A stretch of 64,000 bases of DNA, taken from assembly GCA_046328525.1 (NCBI GenBank), contig JAXLWK010000004.1, forward strand, positions 248,001 to 312,000, in the 5' to 3' direction. Positions within the stretch are counted from its first letter, which is position 1, and each line of letters begins with the position of its first letter. Source of the stretch: JBDHWG01 sp046328525. GTDB taxonomy: Bacteria; Chloroflexota; Anaerolineae; Epilineales; JAHCIE01. The notes beneath the pieces are model-generated. The model saw only the letters and a program-made list of their open reading frames with translations. It did not search any database and was not told the DNA's origin. Positions 52,408 to 62,800 of the stretch are shown here, in pieces. The position numbers and the translations under genes are program-made.

Positions 52408-54735
52408 CTAATCCGCTGTCGCCAGGGCCAGGGCGAGCGCCTCGTCCAGCGACATCGCCCGGCCCTCGGCCCACGCCGCCGCGAACTCGTCCTCGGCCAT
52501 CTGCGAGCGGGCCACAGCGACGTTGTGGCGATATTCGCCCATCTCCGTATTCGGCACGCTATTGCCGGCTCGTTCGCGCACCCGCTCCGCCGCCCCGAAC
52601 AGCCGCGCGGCGCGGGCGGCCTTCCCCTCGGCGGCGGCCATCGCCGCCAACCCTTCGCACGAGGCGGCGAGGCCGCCCTCGTCCCCTAGCTCCCGCCGCA
52701 CGGCGACGCCTTCCTCCAACGCCGCGCGGGCGGCATCCAGGTCTCCCAGGCGCACTGACACCAGCGCCAGCCAGCCGAGGGAGTAGGCCAGGAAGCTCTT
52801 GTCGCCGAGCCGGCGCCGGATCGCCGCACTCTGCGCGAAATGCCCGCGCGCCGTGGCATAATCGCCCTGGGCGGCCGCCACAAGACCGAGGCCGTTGCGA
52901 GCGAATGTCTCGCCGCGCTCATCCCCGATGGCCTGGAACAGCGGCAGGGTCTGTTGGTGCAGCGCGTAGGCCCGGGCCAGGTCGCCCTGTTCCGTCGCGT
53001 TGAGCGCCAGAAGGTGCAGCGAGTGCGCCGCGCCTCGACGGTCTCCCAACACCATGAATATCTGCGCGCTCGCTTCAGCGTACACGACGGAGCGGTCATG
53101 GAAGCCCTGCAAGTCCACGAGCCAGCCGGCCGCCCACAGCGCCTTCGCATGCGTGGCCGTGCGCCCGTCCGGTCCGGCTGCCGCCAGGACCTCCTCCGCG
53201 AAGTGGCTCCCCTGCCTGAGGTCGCCGCGAAAGAACCAGAATCGCCACAGCGCGCCCACAAAGCGCAATGCCCAGTCCACGTCGCCGTTCGAGAGGGTCC
53301 AGCTTTGCGCGGCGCGGAGGTTGTCCTGCTCGGCGGCCAGGCGGTGGAGCCAGGCGGCCTGGCCAGGCCCTGGCAGCTCCGACTCGGCGGTCTCGGCCAG
53401 CGCCAGGAAGTATTGGGCGTGGGCGCGTTGCGCGGGGCCTGTTTCTCCCTGGGCGGCGAGCTGCTCCAGCGCATACTCGCGGATCGTCTCCAACATGGCA
53501 AACCGAAGCTCGCCGGCCGCGCCCGGTCGGGGCTGCACCAGACTCTTGTCCACCAGCGACGACACACCGTCCCCGACGTCAATCGCCGGGCTGCCGTCGG
53601 CGTGGCAGACCGCCTCGGCGGCTTCGAGCGTGAACCCACCCACAAACACGCCGAGCCGCCGGAACAGCCTCTTCTCAGGCTCGGTCAGCAAATCGTAGCT
53701 CCACGCGATGGCGTCGCGGAGCGCCTGGTGGCGGGTGGGCGCGTCGCGTGGTCCGAGCGTCAGGGTCTTGAGGCGGCTGTCGAGGCGCTGGAGCAGCGCC
53801 GGCGGAGAGAAGACCTTGACGCGCGCCGCCGCCAGCTCGATCGCCAGGGGCAGTCCATCCAGGCGGTGGCAGATCGCGGCGACGAACGGCGCGTTCGCGT
53901 CGGTCAGCCCGAAGTCGGGTCGGACGCTGGCGGCACGCTGGGCGAATAGCGCGATCGCCGCGTACTGCGATAGGCCATCCAGCGGCGGCAAGCGGCGGAG
54001 GTCGGGCAGGGGCAGGGGGGGAACGGGGAACTCCTGCTCGCCGCGCAGATGCAGCACGACGCGGCTGGTCACCAGGACCTTGAGGCCCGGCGCCGCCACG
54101 AGAAGCTGAGGCACAAGCGGACTGGCGGCGAGAACCTGCTCGAAGTTGTCGAGCACGAGCAGCAATCGCTTGTCGCGCAGGCCGTCCTTGAGGGCATCCA
54201 GGGGCGAGCGTGTCCCTTGAACCCGGATGCCGAGGGCATCGGCGACGGCGGACGCGACGAGATTGGGGTCGGTGATGGGCGCGAGGTCTACGAAGTGGGC
54301 GCCGTCCGCGAACTCGTCGAGCGCGTTGGCCGCCGCCGCCAGGGCGAGCCGCGTCTTGCCCACGCCGCCCGGCCCTGTGAGTGTCACGAAGCGCGTCGCC
54401 TTGCGTCGGAGGAACACCTCAACGGCGGCCAACTCGGCCTCGCGCCCGATGAACGACGTCAGCGGGGCCGGCAGGCTGCGCGGCGGCGGGGGATGCGGCG
54501 GCGGCGGCGGTGTGGCGAAGGCCAGCGCGACGTAGGTCGGCCGCGCCTCTTTGCGTATCTGGAGGGCGTCCAGCAGCGCGTCAACCACCGGGCGGCTCGG
54601 CTGCCGCCGCCCGGCCTCGATCTTCTTGAGATAGTCGGTCGAGCAGCCTGCCAGCCCGGCCAGCGCCTCTTGGGTCAGCCCCTGCTCCCGCCGCTGGCGT
54701 TTCAGCCACGCGCCAAACGTGAGATCCGTCGGCAT
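52408..54735 (-). CDS. XRE-STAND-TPR transcriptional regulator
   Basis: A 775-residue regulator. An N-terminal XRE helix-turn-helix (about 5-66, LKRQRREQGLTQEALAGLAG) is followed by a Pro-rich linker and a STAND/NB-ARC ATPase, with Walker A GPGGVGKT (121-128) and Walker B LLLVLDNFE (about 196). TPR-like helices fill the C-terminal ~400 residues. The pattern resembles AfsR/SARP- and LuxR-type STAND regulators that respond to small ligands. It probably controls the neighbouring hydrolase; the promoter is at 54769-54796. Confidence 0.86.
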   Translation of the reverse strand: MPTDLTFGAWLKRQRREQGLTQEALAGLAGCSTDYLKKIEAGRRQPSRPVVDALLDALQIRKEARPTYVALAFATPPPPPHPPPPRSLPAPLTSFIGREAELAAVEVFLRRKATRFVTLTGPGGVGKTRLALAAAANALDEFADGAHFVDLAPITDPNLVASAVADALGIRVQGTRSPLDALKDGLRDKRLLLVLDNFEQVLAASPLVPQLLVAAPGLKVLVTSRVVLHLRGEQEFPVPPLPLPDLRRLPPLDGLSQYAAIALFAQRAASVRPDFGLTDANAPFVAAICHRLDGLPLAIELAAARVKVFSPPALLQRLDSRLKTLTLGPRDAPTRHQALRDAIAWSYDLLTEPEKRLFRRLGVFVGGFTLEAAEAVCHADGSPAIDVGDGVSSLVDKSLVQPRPGAAGELRFAMLETIREYALEQLAAQGETGPAQRAHAQYFLALAETAESELPGPGQAAWLHRLAAEQDNLRAAQSWTLSNGDVDWALRFVGALWRFWFFRGDLRQGSHFAEEVLAAAGPDGRTATHAKALWAAGWLVDLQGFHDRSVVYAEASAQIFMVLGDRRGAAHSLHLLALNATEQGDLARAYALHQQTLPLFQAIGDERGETFARNGLGLVAAAQGDYATARGHFAQSAAIRRRLGDKSFLAYSLGWLALVSVRLGDLDAARAALEEGVAVRRELGDEGGLAASCEGLAAMAAAEGKAARAARLFGAAERVRERAGNSVPNTEMGEYRHNVAVARSQMAEDEFAAAWAEGRAMSLDEALALALATAD

Positions 54736-54768
54736 GAGCGCAACCTCGCTGTATCCGAATGCGCCCCC

Positions 54769-54796
54769 ATTATATCACAGGCAGGCAAGCGTTGAA
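54769..54796 (-). promoter_or_regulatory. Promoter of the STAND regulator
   Basis: On the minus strand a TATAAT (54774-54769) has TTCAAC 16 bp upstream (54796-54791). The start codon lies 34 bp after the -10 box. The -10 is perfect, the -35 only moderate. Confidence 0.65.
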
Positions 54797-54926
54797 CCGG
54801 CCGCTCGCCCGCCCTGTCCCCCTTTTGTCTCCCTGGAGTCCCCGGAATGCCTCCGACGTTGCGGTACACTCTCCTCCATGATAGAGGAACGGCAGACAGG
54901 ATCGGTGACTCACACAGGAGGGAACA

Positions 54927-55304
54927 ATGGACACGCGGCAGTTTGAGAAGACATCCGAGACACATTCGCGTAAGGCCCGCATGGGCTGGTGGATTGGATT
55001 GGCGGTTGTCGTCGTCCTGGCCGCCGTCGTCCACGTCGCCTATCGCCCGGCCCGCGCGACGGATGCCGCGCCGCCGGCCGAAACGATCGCGATGGCGGCG
55101 CCAGACGCGAGCGCCGGCAGCGCCGAGGCGGTTTCGGGGGCGGTTCCCCACTCCGCCATGCCGCGTGAGTTGGTCGAGATGGAGGCGGCAGGGTTGGTGA
55201 CGCTCACGCGGCCCGGCGGCCCATCGGCAGCGCCGCGCCCGGCTTTCCCGCGTGAGTTGGTCGAGATGGAGGCGGCGGGGTTGGTGACGCTCACGCGGCC
55301 CTGA
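54927..55304 (+). CDS. Small membrane-anchored protein with duplicated motif
   Basis: A 125-residue protein. One membrane helix near residues 15-36 (WWIGLAVVVVLAAVVHVAY) follows a short polar N-terminus, then an Ala/Pro region. Two nearly identical copies of PRELVEMEAAGLVTLTRP follow, encoded by 53-bp DNA repeats at 55161-55213 and 55248-55300 that differ at one base. No family is recognised. GGAGGG precedes the start. It could be a target, tag or docking repeat. Confidence 0.7.
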   Translation: MDTRQFEKTSETHSRKARMGWWIGLAVVVVLAAVVHVAYRPARATDAAPPAETIAMAAPDASAGSAEAVSGAVPHSAMPRELVEMEAAGLVTLTRPGGPSAAPRPAFPRELVEMEAAGLVTLTRP

Positions 55305-55347
55305 CCGGGGTCATCGCCGCCACTGGCCGCCGCGCGCGCTTTGCGTC

Positions 55348-55614
55348 GTGATCTTTACCTTGAACGCCAGCGGCGCGCTCAAGCTCGTGGGCGAGGCGTA
55401 TCCGTTCGAGCCGGGGGGCCGCTATGCCCTGACGTTCGACAACCACAACTCGGTCAACGGCATCCGCGAGTTTGCGCGGGCCAAGGGCGCGTCGGTCACG
55501 TACATCCCCATCGTGCCGCCGGACCTGCGCACGGACGAGTCTGCGCTATTCGCGGAGCTAGAGCGGGTGGACCCGGCGAAGAGCAACCTGTTCGCCTACC
55601 CGGCTCAGACGTAG
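55348..55614 (+). pseudogene. Relic of a class V aminotransferase
   Basis: A short open frame of 88 codons reads like an internal piece of a PLP-dependent aminotransferase class V (cysteine desulfurase / MoCo sulfurase-like): ASGALKLVGEAYPFEPGG, DNHNSVNGIREFARAKGASV and NLFAYPAQ, the last normally followed by SNFSG. The active-site lysine and most of both ends are missing (family length is 380 or more), and no suitable upstream part is found. A functional small protein is unlikely. Confidence 0.65.
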
Positions 55615-55909
55615 GCTTTTTCGCGGTGGTTCGCGAGAAGCGCAAGGTCGTTGACTACGTGCGTCAGCGCAGTGAGCGTGACCAGCACGAACGTAACACC
55701 AGATCCAGTAAGTACGATCTTGTAGATACACGCCCGAACTCCGTCGGTATCCCCCTATGCTGTGCTGACTGTCCGGTCCCAGGCCACTAGCATCAAGTTA
55801 TGCGTGCGTGCTTGGTCGAGCCGAGGGTGGTGATGCGCACCCATGACTGTCTGCTGCTCGAAGCACCTAGGTGTTCGTGACTGAATATCACTTTGGCCAC
55901 CGTACCTTG
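55615..55909. other. Intergenic stretch without visible features
   Basis: No open frame with a plausible start and no clear repeat or RNA. It may hold decayed 3' remains of the aminotransferase relic. Confidence 0.4.
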
Positions 55910-57235
55910 TTATGCGGTAGCAAGATAAAAGGCATGAGATACAGGGCTGCTATTGGCACCAGTACCTGTGGACGTTGTCATCTGTCGGTAGAGATCCTGC
56001 ACTGTCTGGACGACTGGATGGCGCGTGTTGAGCGCAAGCTTCTGGGTGCGAGTTGGCCGGCTGTCAACGCGATCGTTTGTCGTAACATACTGAATCAGTA
56101 CCCGTGCCTCGATCGCTTGGCGGATGCGTTGCATGCCAAGCATCCCTGGCGCAGCGCTTGTCGCCAGACTATCGGCATAGCCCCACGTATACCCCTTGCT
56201 TCGCAGCCACGTATAGGTGCGTAGGGCCGTTTCCACCAGCGTATCCATCGCCTGTGCCTCAGACAGATGTCTCTCGGGTGACGACTGGGACGACACAAGA
56301 TATGGGTCGAGGTAGTAAACCTCACCGGCAGCGGAAGCTAAGTCGCGGCTCAAGCTGCCCTCGAGCGATACCACCACGATGCGCTTGCCGCGCGCCTTTG
56401 CCGTTTCCACCACTGGACGGAAGTCGCGATCGCTGGTTGCCAACACAATCACGTCAATGCCGTCCGGGTCAACCGCGGGTCGCTCGAGAAGTGTGCGTAT
56501 GTCGTCCGCGATCTCCATGTCGGCCAGGTTCTTGCCGTAGCGGTTGATCTGATAGTGTGTTTGGACGCCAGCCTGGACCAATTCGCGCTGGACGTCTCGC
56601 CCACTCGGTTTAGCCACGATATGCCAATCGGCGTAGGCGGCGAAGTGGACAACCTCTCCTACCTGCGCCGCTATGCATCGGATGGCGTCCACGAGGCCCG
56701 TGGGCGTGCAAGGGATGCCTTTCTTAGTAAGCTCAATGTAGAGATTCTCGAAATCGAGTCGGATGTCAACGCGAAGGCGCTTGATGCCAGGGAGCATGTC
56801 GTCGAGCGATTGGAAGCAGGGCGCGGCGCGGCTCTCCGACGTCGGAGTGACCCCGGCCACAAGGAGATGAACAGGCGGTGTCTTGCGGCACAGAGTCCGG
56901 TCACACAGCACAATCAGGGCCGGGTCCTTCGTCACCAAAATCACGTCCTGGAGCTGACGCGCCGCGATGCCCATGTCGATTTGCTTCATCAGCGCGGCGA
57001 GCGTGATCAGGCGATCCCCGACGACCGTCAGAAGCTCATAACCAGCGGCCTGAAAAGCAAGCATGCCTCTTGTATCTGCCTCGGCGACCAGGGCTACGCG
57101 CCGCCCACGACGCCCGTCACATTGGAAGGTATTGCGCCACACGTGGGCGTCGCGGGCTGGGTCGAGCTTGAGGCGGTACTGTGTCGCCTCACTGTAGCGT
57201 TGATCCTGATCTACGACGAGGAGTGAGTCACGCAT
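55910..57235 (-). CDS. NYN-domain (PIN-like) protein
   Basis: A 441-residue protein. The middle carries a NYN/PIN-like nuclease fold: VDIRLDFENLYIEL (Asp/Glu/Asn near the first motif) and LATSDRDFRPVVETA (SDxDF, the second). NYN proteins cleave or bind RNA. The first ~150 residues form a separate alpha/beta part (RVALVAEADTRGML, DVILVTKDPALIVLCD) and the C-terminal ~100 may be an RNA-binding helical end (LRSKGYTWGYADSLAT). GGAGG lies six bases before the ATG at 57235. It is a single gene. Confidence 0.78.
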   Translation of the reverse strand: MRDSLLVVDQDQRYSEATQYRLKLDPARDAHVWRNTFQCDGRRGRRVALVAEADTRGMLAFQAAGYELLTVVGDRLITLAALMKQIDMGIAARQLQDVILVTKDPALIVLCDRTLCRKTPPVHLLVAGVTPTSESRAAPCFQSLDDMLPGIKRLRVDIRLDFENLYIELTKKGIPCTPTGLVDAIRCIAAQVGEVVHFAAYADWHIVAKPSGRDVQRELVQAGVQTHYQINRYGKNLADMEIADDIRTLLERPAVDPDGIDVIVLATSDRDFRPVVETAKARGKRIVVVSLEGSLSRDLASAAGEVYYLDPYLVSSQSSPERHLSEAQAMDTLVETALRTYTWLRSKGYTWGYADSLATSAAPGMLGMQRIRQAIEARVLIQYVTTNDRVDSRPTRTQKLALNTRHPVVQTVQDLYRQMTTSTGTGANSSPVSHAFYLATA

Positions 57236-57304
57236 GACAGACCTCCATTCATGGTCATGTTGGCTGAGCCAAAGGGGCAACGGTCTCGCGAATGTTGGCC
57301 GGGC

Positions 57305-57562
57305 TTAGTGACCGAGGAGGGCGAGCAGAAGGAACCCACCCAGGAGGAGGAGAAAGGCCACGCCGAGGACCGATAGACAGCCACCTCCAGCCTCCTGGCG
57401 GGCGCGTTCGTGCTCCAGCGCCATTGTCTCTATCATGGTGATCAGCGCCTCTTCTTCAGCCTGGCGCCGGGCCTCAGCCTCTGCGGCGGCAGATTGCTGG
57501 GCCGCGTAACCGAGGAACACCAGGACCCCGACGACAATCGCGATTAGGACTTCAATGGACAT
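57305..57562 (-). CDS. Small two-helix membrane protein
   Basis: An 85-residue protein with two hydrophobic segments: residues 2-20 (MSIEVLIAIVVGVLVFLG) and a C-terminal one (SVLGVAFLLLLGGFLLLALL). A charged, Glu/Arg-rich amphipathic middle separates them. The Shine-Dalgarno AAGGAG abuts a first ATG at 57568 and is six bases from the second ATG at 57562, so the second start is preferred. No family is recognised. Confidence 0.6.
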   Translation of the reverse strand: MSIEVLIAIVVGVLVFLGYAAQQSAAAEAEARRQAEEEALITMIETMALEHERARQEAGGGCLSVLGVAFLLLLGGFLLLALLGH

Positions 57563-57743
57563 CTTCATCTCCTTGCCAGGTATGCTGGCTGACGTCCTTT
57601 TTGTTTCCTAACCGTATTGTAAAGGCTTCTCGACAGCGTGCGCTTGCATCTGTCTCAGGCTATTCTAAGGCGTATCTGGCGCCAAACTTAGCCGTCTTTT
57701 GCTCGTAACTGCCACCAACCTCACGCTTGCCTCACACACAACA

Positions 57744-57772
57744 ACGGGGGAGAGACCGTGCCTCTCCCCCGT
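57744..57772 (-). terminator. Hairpin downstream of the radical SAM gene
   Basis: An 11-bp perfect stem (57744-57754 / 57762-57772) lies about 25 bp past the stop of the radical SAM gene on the minus strand. It is followed by TGTTGTGTG, a weak T-rich tail. Confidence 0.6.
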
Positions 57773-57795
57773 GTCCCTATTTGAACAGTTGCGGC

Positions 57796-59289
57796 TTAGG
57801 CCGCTTGTGCCTCCCACATCAACAGGCGCAGCCCCTCGAGTCGGACAACCTCTGGGTAGAGGGCGCGGTAGACGTTACAGTAGGGCGACTGGACATCGCT
57901 GCGGCCCGTGACGCGATATGTCAGGAGGGGACAGCCGCCGGCGCACCATTGGCGCCAGGTGCAGTCGCGGCAGCCTTCTTTATTATCAACGCTCACGTTG
58001 CGGAAACCAATATCATGGGCCTGAATGAAGGCCAGCGGATCCTCAACCCTGACGTCGGTGATTGTCCGTTCGATCTCCATATGGCAGCGTGCTATCCGAC
58101 CGTTGTGATCAATTACCATGTAGTTGTGGCCCGCGCCGCACGCCCGGTCATGCGGTGTGCCGAAGTTCGCCCGGTCGAGCAGCGCGGCGATCAGATTGTG
58201 GCGCGGCAGCCTCTCCTCGATCACCTTGAAGGCGGCCTGCACCCCCGCAATCAGCCGCGCATCCTCGGTTATCAGGGCGTCGTGGTCCGCCGCGTAATCA
58301 TTGTCACGGTAGAAGTTCAGGTTGAACAGCAGGTCGTGGTCGAGGGCGAATGTGATCGTGTCGGTCAGTGTCGCAGCGTTGTGGCCGGTGACGGTAATGG
58401 ATAGGTACGGCTCGACGCCGCGGCTGAGCGCGCGCTGGATACTCCGCTTCACAAGATGCGCGCTGCCCCGCCCGTTGGCAAAGGCACGTTGCGCATCGTG
58501 CGCCTGGCCGACACCGTCCAGCGAGATCATCAGCCGCATATTGCTCTCGCGGATGAAATCCAGCATCGCGTGACTCAGCGCCACTCCATTGCTGAGCACC
58601 ACTTCCTGCAGCCGCAGACCATAGTCCTGGGCGAGAGCATTGGCATAGGCATGCAGCCGCTGCACCAGGCGGAAGTTGAGCGTGGCCTCACCGCCGGCGT
58701 ACTTCAGCTTGACCGCGTCAAACCTGTGCTGCACCGCCGACCGGAAGATGGCATCCACCGCTGCGCGGCCGGTCTCCTCGTCCATCGCCTCGTCCGTCTT
58801 GCCGAGGTAGCAGTAGGAACAGCGCAAGTTGCAGGCGTTCGTCACGTGGAGCCAGGCGGTCAGGGTGGTCGGCTTGTAGGGCGGCATGGCGGCGGCAAAC
58901 TGTTTCTGTAACAGCTTGAGGCGCGCCAGAGACACGCATGTGTCGTATACCAGCGGACGCTCGGACTGAGAAAAGGCTGTGACAACCTGGTCAATGCTCT
59001 TGGGCGCGGCGAATGCATCGAGCACGTCCTGCGCCGGGTGATTGAGGACCGCAACGCCGGCATCGGAACTGGGGTTAACGTGGAGTATGTGATGGGCTGT
59101 GAGGCGCCTGCTGTATACCCCTGGCGTGATCTGCCACTCCGCGTCCTGGAGGTCGCGGGCTGTGAGATATGTGGTGCTGCCGCGCGATACGCTTGCAAAA
59201 TCCTCGTCGGCGCAGGCGCAGTCTTGTTCCGCCCAGTGATCAGGTGAGCTCCACAGGATCCGCGGGGTGGAGTCAGGAACGTTAGTCAT
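57796..59289 (-). CDS. Radical SAM/SPASM maturase-like protein
   Basis: A 497-residue radical SAM enzyme with a SPASM domain. The N-terminal ~110 residues contain a PqqD/RRE-like part (LNHPAQDVLDAFAAPKSIDQ) for peptide recognition. The radical SAM core has CNLRCSYC (Cys153, 157, 160), which binds the 4Fe-4S cluster, and GGEATLNF. The C-terminal SPASM region has RACGAG, ARCHMEIER, GCRDCTWRQWCAGGC and YCN, a full set for further clusters. Such enzymes modify peptides (thioethers, cyclophanes, epimerisation) or sulfatases. No precursor peptide was recognised. It overlaps the GNAT gene by eight bases. Confidence 0.86.
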   Translation of the reverse strand: MTNVPDSTPRILWSSPDHWAEQDCACADEDFASVSRGSTTYLTARDLQDAEWQITPGVYSRRLTAHHILHVNPSSDAGVAVLNHPAQDVLDAFAAPKSIDQVVTAFSQSERPLVYDTCVSLARLKLLQKQFAAAMPPYKPTTLTAWLHVTNACNLRCSYCYLGKTDEAMDEETGRAAVDAIFRSAVQHRFDAVKLKYAGGEATLNFRLVQRLHAYANALAQDYGLRLQEVVLSNGVALSHAMLDFIRESNMRLMISLDGVGQAHDAQRAFANGRGSAHLVKRSIQRALSRGVEPYLSITVTGHNAATLTDTITFALDHDLLFNLNFYRDNDYAADHDALITEDARLIAGVQAAFKVIEERLPRHNLIAALLDRANFGTPHDRACGAGHNYMVIDHNGRIARCHMEIERTITDVRVEDPLAFIQAHDIGFRNVSVDNKEGCRDCTWRQWCAGGCPLLTYRVTGRSDVQSPYCNVYRALYPEVVRLEGLRLLMWEAQAA

Positions 59290-59851
59290 GGAAGTTCTCC
59301 AGCGTCGGCTGAGAATTGAACCGCAGGGGCAGGGGGGTGCTCTCGATCTGGCGCGTAGCCAGGGGGAGGAGACTGCATGTCATCTGGATGTGTGTGTCGT
59401 CCGAGCCGGCTAGATGAAAGCCGGCACACTTGAACACGCGTATCGCCCGCAGATTGTCGCTTCGGGTGGCTAGACTAACGTGCTCGATGCTCGCCCACGA
59501 TGCCCAAGCTAATGCGGCGCGAACGACCCTTGAGCCGATACCTCGGTCGCGGTACCCTGCGCGCAGCCCAACGCCGAGGCGCCCTTTCGAGGCGACGCAA
59601 CCAGCATCCGGCGCTCGGCTAGACTCCGGGGGTTCGCGGAAGATGCGGCACCAACCCACCAAGTCTTTATCATCTTCGACGACGAGGAGGCAGTGGCAGG
59701 GGCAGCCTGGCTCACCCAGAGCGTGATCCCAGGCAATAGTCGGCTCATAGCTTAAGCTGCTCATCCAGCGTCCCTCGCCACACACACTGTTGATTGTGTG
59801 GATGAGGGCGTGCTCGTCATGCGCCGCGAAGGGACGTATCGTGATTCGCAT
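59282..59851 (-). CDS. GNAT-family acetyltransferase
   Basis: A 189-residue GNAT N-acetyltransferase. It begins MRITIRPFAAHDEHALIHTI, and the acetyl-CoA-binding loop reads VGLRAGYRDRGIGSRVVRAA (RDRGIGS, motif A). The C-terminal ending has NLRAIRVFKCAGF. It would acetylate an amine, perhaps a peptide product of the neighbouring radical SAM enzyme (inference). It overlaps the maturase start by eight bases and starts 10 bp after the STAND gene stop. Confidence 0.82.
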   Translation of the reverse strand: MRITIRPFAAHDEHALIHTINSVCGEGRWMSSLSYEPTIAWDHALGEPGCPCHCLLVVEDDKDLVGWCRIFREPPESSRAPDAGCVASKGRLGVGLRAGYRDRGIGSRVVRAALAWASWASIEHVSLATRSDNLRAIRVFKCAGFHLAGSDDTHIQMTCSLLPLATRQIESTPLPLRFNSQPTLENFHD

Positions 59852-59861
59852 GGCCGAACCT

Positions 59862-62800
59862 CTAGATGTCCAGATTGCCGCGTCCGAGCGACTCCTCAAA
59901 ATAGGTGCGCATGCGCGATGGTGGGGGCAGGTTGTACTTCTGCTCTGTGTCGCGAATTGCCCGGCTAACAACGTCCAGTTCCTGTGGGTTCAGCGTTTTG
60001 AGCGTGTCGTAGATGCGATCCAGCCCCCGCTCCATGTCGCGGAAGTCGGATGCGAAAAGCTCATCGTACGCCAGGGCGAGCGTGTACTCCTCGGCGGCTT
60101 GCCGTAGGTGCTTCAGCGCGGGCGCGGTGTCTGACCCAACGCTCTTCAACTTGTCGTAGAGGGCGGAATAGGCGCCCGCTTCGATCTCGCCAAGCAGGAT
60201 ATGAGTCTTACCAAGTTGAACCCAGTAGAAGGTAATTGGCTCGTCAGGGTGCGGTACACTACTTCCTTCTATGATGAGATATTCCCGCGAGATCAAGGGC
60301 AGAATCTCCTCGTGTACCATGCGCTCCGCGCGCGCTCTCTCGCCCTTATAGAAGTACAGCCACGCCAGATTCACGCGGGCCTCGACCTCGCGAAATGGCA
60401 CCGGAACATGGGCCTCCGCAGCCGCCTGCCGAAGCACCTTTTCGCTTTGAGCCTCCAGCTCTAACGCCTGTGGATCGTCATCCCAGGTGTACTGAGGACG
60501 TAACCTTGCCCAGTCTCGATACACACAGCCTAGCTCGATCAGCGCTTCGACCAGCCGAGCCTGCTCTTTCTTCTTGGGATCGTCCTTAGATGAGAAGATC
60601 TCCACCGCCGTCCTGGCGTACTTCTCTGCGTCGCGCAGCAGCCCCCCCTGCTCATAGGGAGTGTGGATTCCAGCCCGCTCGGCCGTTCGCCGCAGCGTCT
60701 CGGCCGCGGCGATTCCGGCCAGCCCGACACCGCGCGGCTGCTCCATCTCCGTGAAGATGGTCAAAGCCCTCTCGCAGTATTCTTTGGCGCGATGGAGATG
60801 GTCGTAGCGCACCTCGATCAGCCCCATAGTGTTGAGGCTCAACGCAATGGGATATCGCGGGCCAAGTCGCCGGCGCATCGCCAGTCCGTCGCTGCAATAC
60901 CGCAACGCCTGGTTAAGGTCGCCGACTTCCGCCAACGCCATCGCCAGATTGTTCAAGGTCGTCGCATGCTCCTGCTCGTTTTTCAAAGCACGCCAGAACG
61001 GCAGAGCGCCTCGGTAGTAGCGCACCGCATCCTGTGACCGCCCGCGCTGGCGCCGCACGTAGCCGAGAAGGTTATACGCGTTTGCCATCAAGCGGTCATG
61101 CTGCCAGTTGTCTATCGTTTCAGGCTCAGGCTGGGACCTTTTGAGTATCTCTAGCGCCCTACCCAGCGTCATCTCGGCCTCGTCCAGGTTGGTTCCCTGG
61201 TAGGCCAGCGCCCACCCCTTCAAGATGTTAAGCTCGGCGTCGGCCAGTAGGCCGAGAGCCTGCATTCGAGTGCCTGCTTCGGTACGGAGACGGCCTGCCG
61301 TCTCAATTGCCGTCGCGTACTCGCGCTTGGCAATATACCGCTTGACCCATCGGACGGCAAGGTCCCAGGTGGCTCGGTCTTCGATGAGCGCTTTGTCTTC
61401 GGGCTCGGCCTGGTCGAGATACTGGAGCAGCTCATCGCGGAGCTGCATGTCGAGACTTTCGGCGTGCGCCTGGAAAGCTCCCTCGGCATAGCGCAAGTAG
61501 TTCTCGAAGCCGTCTATGGGATCGTAGCGTAGGCGGTAGTGGACTTCATCGGCAATCGCATTTTGAAGCCTCTGCCGCGCTTCCGCCAATGCTTCACGCA
61601 CCTTGATGAGCTCATCTCCAGTCGGCGCGTTGATGCGCTCGTGCTCATGGTGGAGCGGCGCGTGCTCATCCCCCGGCGGGGTGTCCATCAACAGAGGCTC
61701 CTGCTCGCCAAGCGCCTTGCGCGCCTGCCGCACCTTCTCCACGGCGTAGGCCACGAGTTTGGCATAGGCCTCGTCCGCGCGCGTCGGCGGCAGGTGGCGC
61801 AGAACATGACGTTGCAGGAGATTGTACATCTCATCTTGCAGGAAGAGGCGCTGATCGGCAGGGCGCACCTTGACGAAGGAGAGGCGGCGTACCTCGGCGA
61901 GGAGCGCCTCAGCCGTGGGCTGATCGAACCCCTCGAGACGCATGAGAAGCTCTACATCCAGGCCGCGCCTGGCCCACCCCAGGGCCATGATCACGCGGTC
62001 GGCTGGGCGGGGCGTGTCCTGGATCGCGCGGACAATATCGCGTTCCAACCGCTGTTGGATCTCGTCAAGCTCTTCCTGCGTCTTGGCGCGCGCCGAGGCC
62101 AGAGGAACTGTCAGGTCGGGAAGCAGGCGGTCGGCCAGGGTAAGATAATCGATCACGAGGGAGAGCAGGATGGGCCGCCCGCCCGTGTAGATATAGATCA
62201 CCCGGCGGATCTCATCGGGGATGCGCTCGATCTGCTCCGCGACCCTGGTCTGCCTGTTCTCACGCGCGACGAGGGCCGCTTCTCGAAAGTAGGAGACGCT
62301 GTCCTCCTCGGACAGTGGGCCAAGCGGCTTCTTGCGCAATCGGCTCCCAAGCGCCTCTTCCAGATCCTGGCGGAGACGGGCTGGCTTCGGCCGGCCGGCC
62401 AGGAGGACCACAGTATTCTCGACGTGGGGCAGAAAACGACGAATGAGCCAGTCGCGGGCGCCCACACCTTCTTCCTCGAGGTGGAGCATTTGCTGGACTT
62501 GGTCAGGCTCATAGAGCAAGACCTCGGCGGTGTCGATGGCGAGCACAATCCGTCGCTTCTCCGACAATTGCTTGAAGTCAACAAGGAAGGCCTCTTCCAC
62601 ACGCTGCCGCTGCTGCTCAATGTCAGAGGGCTGAGCCAGGTATACCTTGAGTTGTTCGAGACGGTCGCGTTCCTTGCGGTAACCCTGAAAGTAGTCCATC
62701 CCGGGGCGAAGCTCGGCGCGAATAGCGCGCATCACCCCCTCGGAGCTATGCGTTTCACTGTGGAAGAGGTCGACCGGCTCGGTCACTGTCACGATATCGG

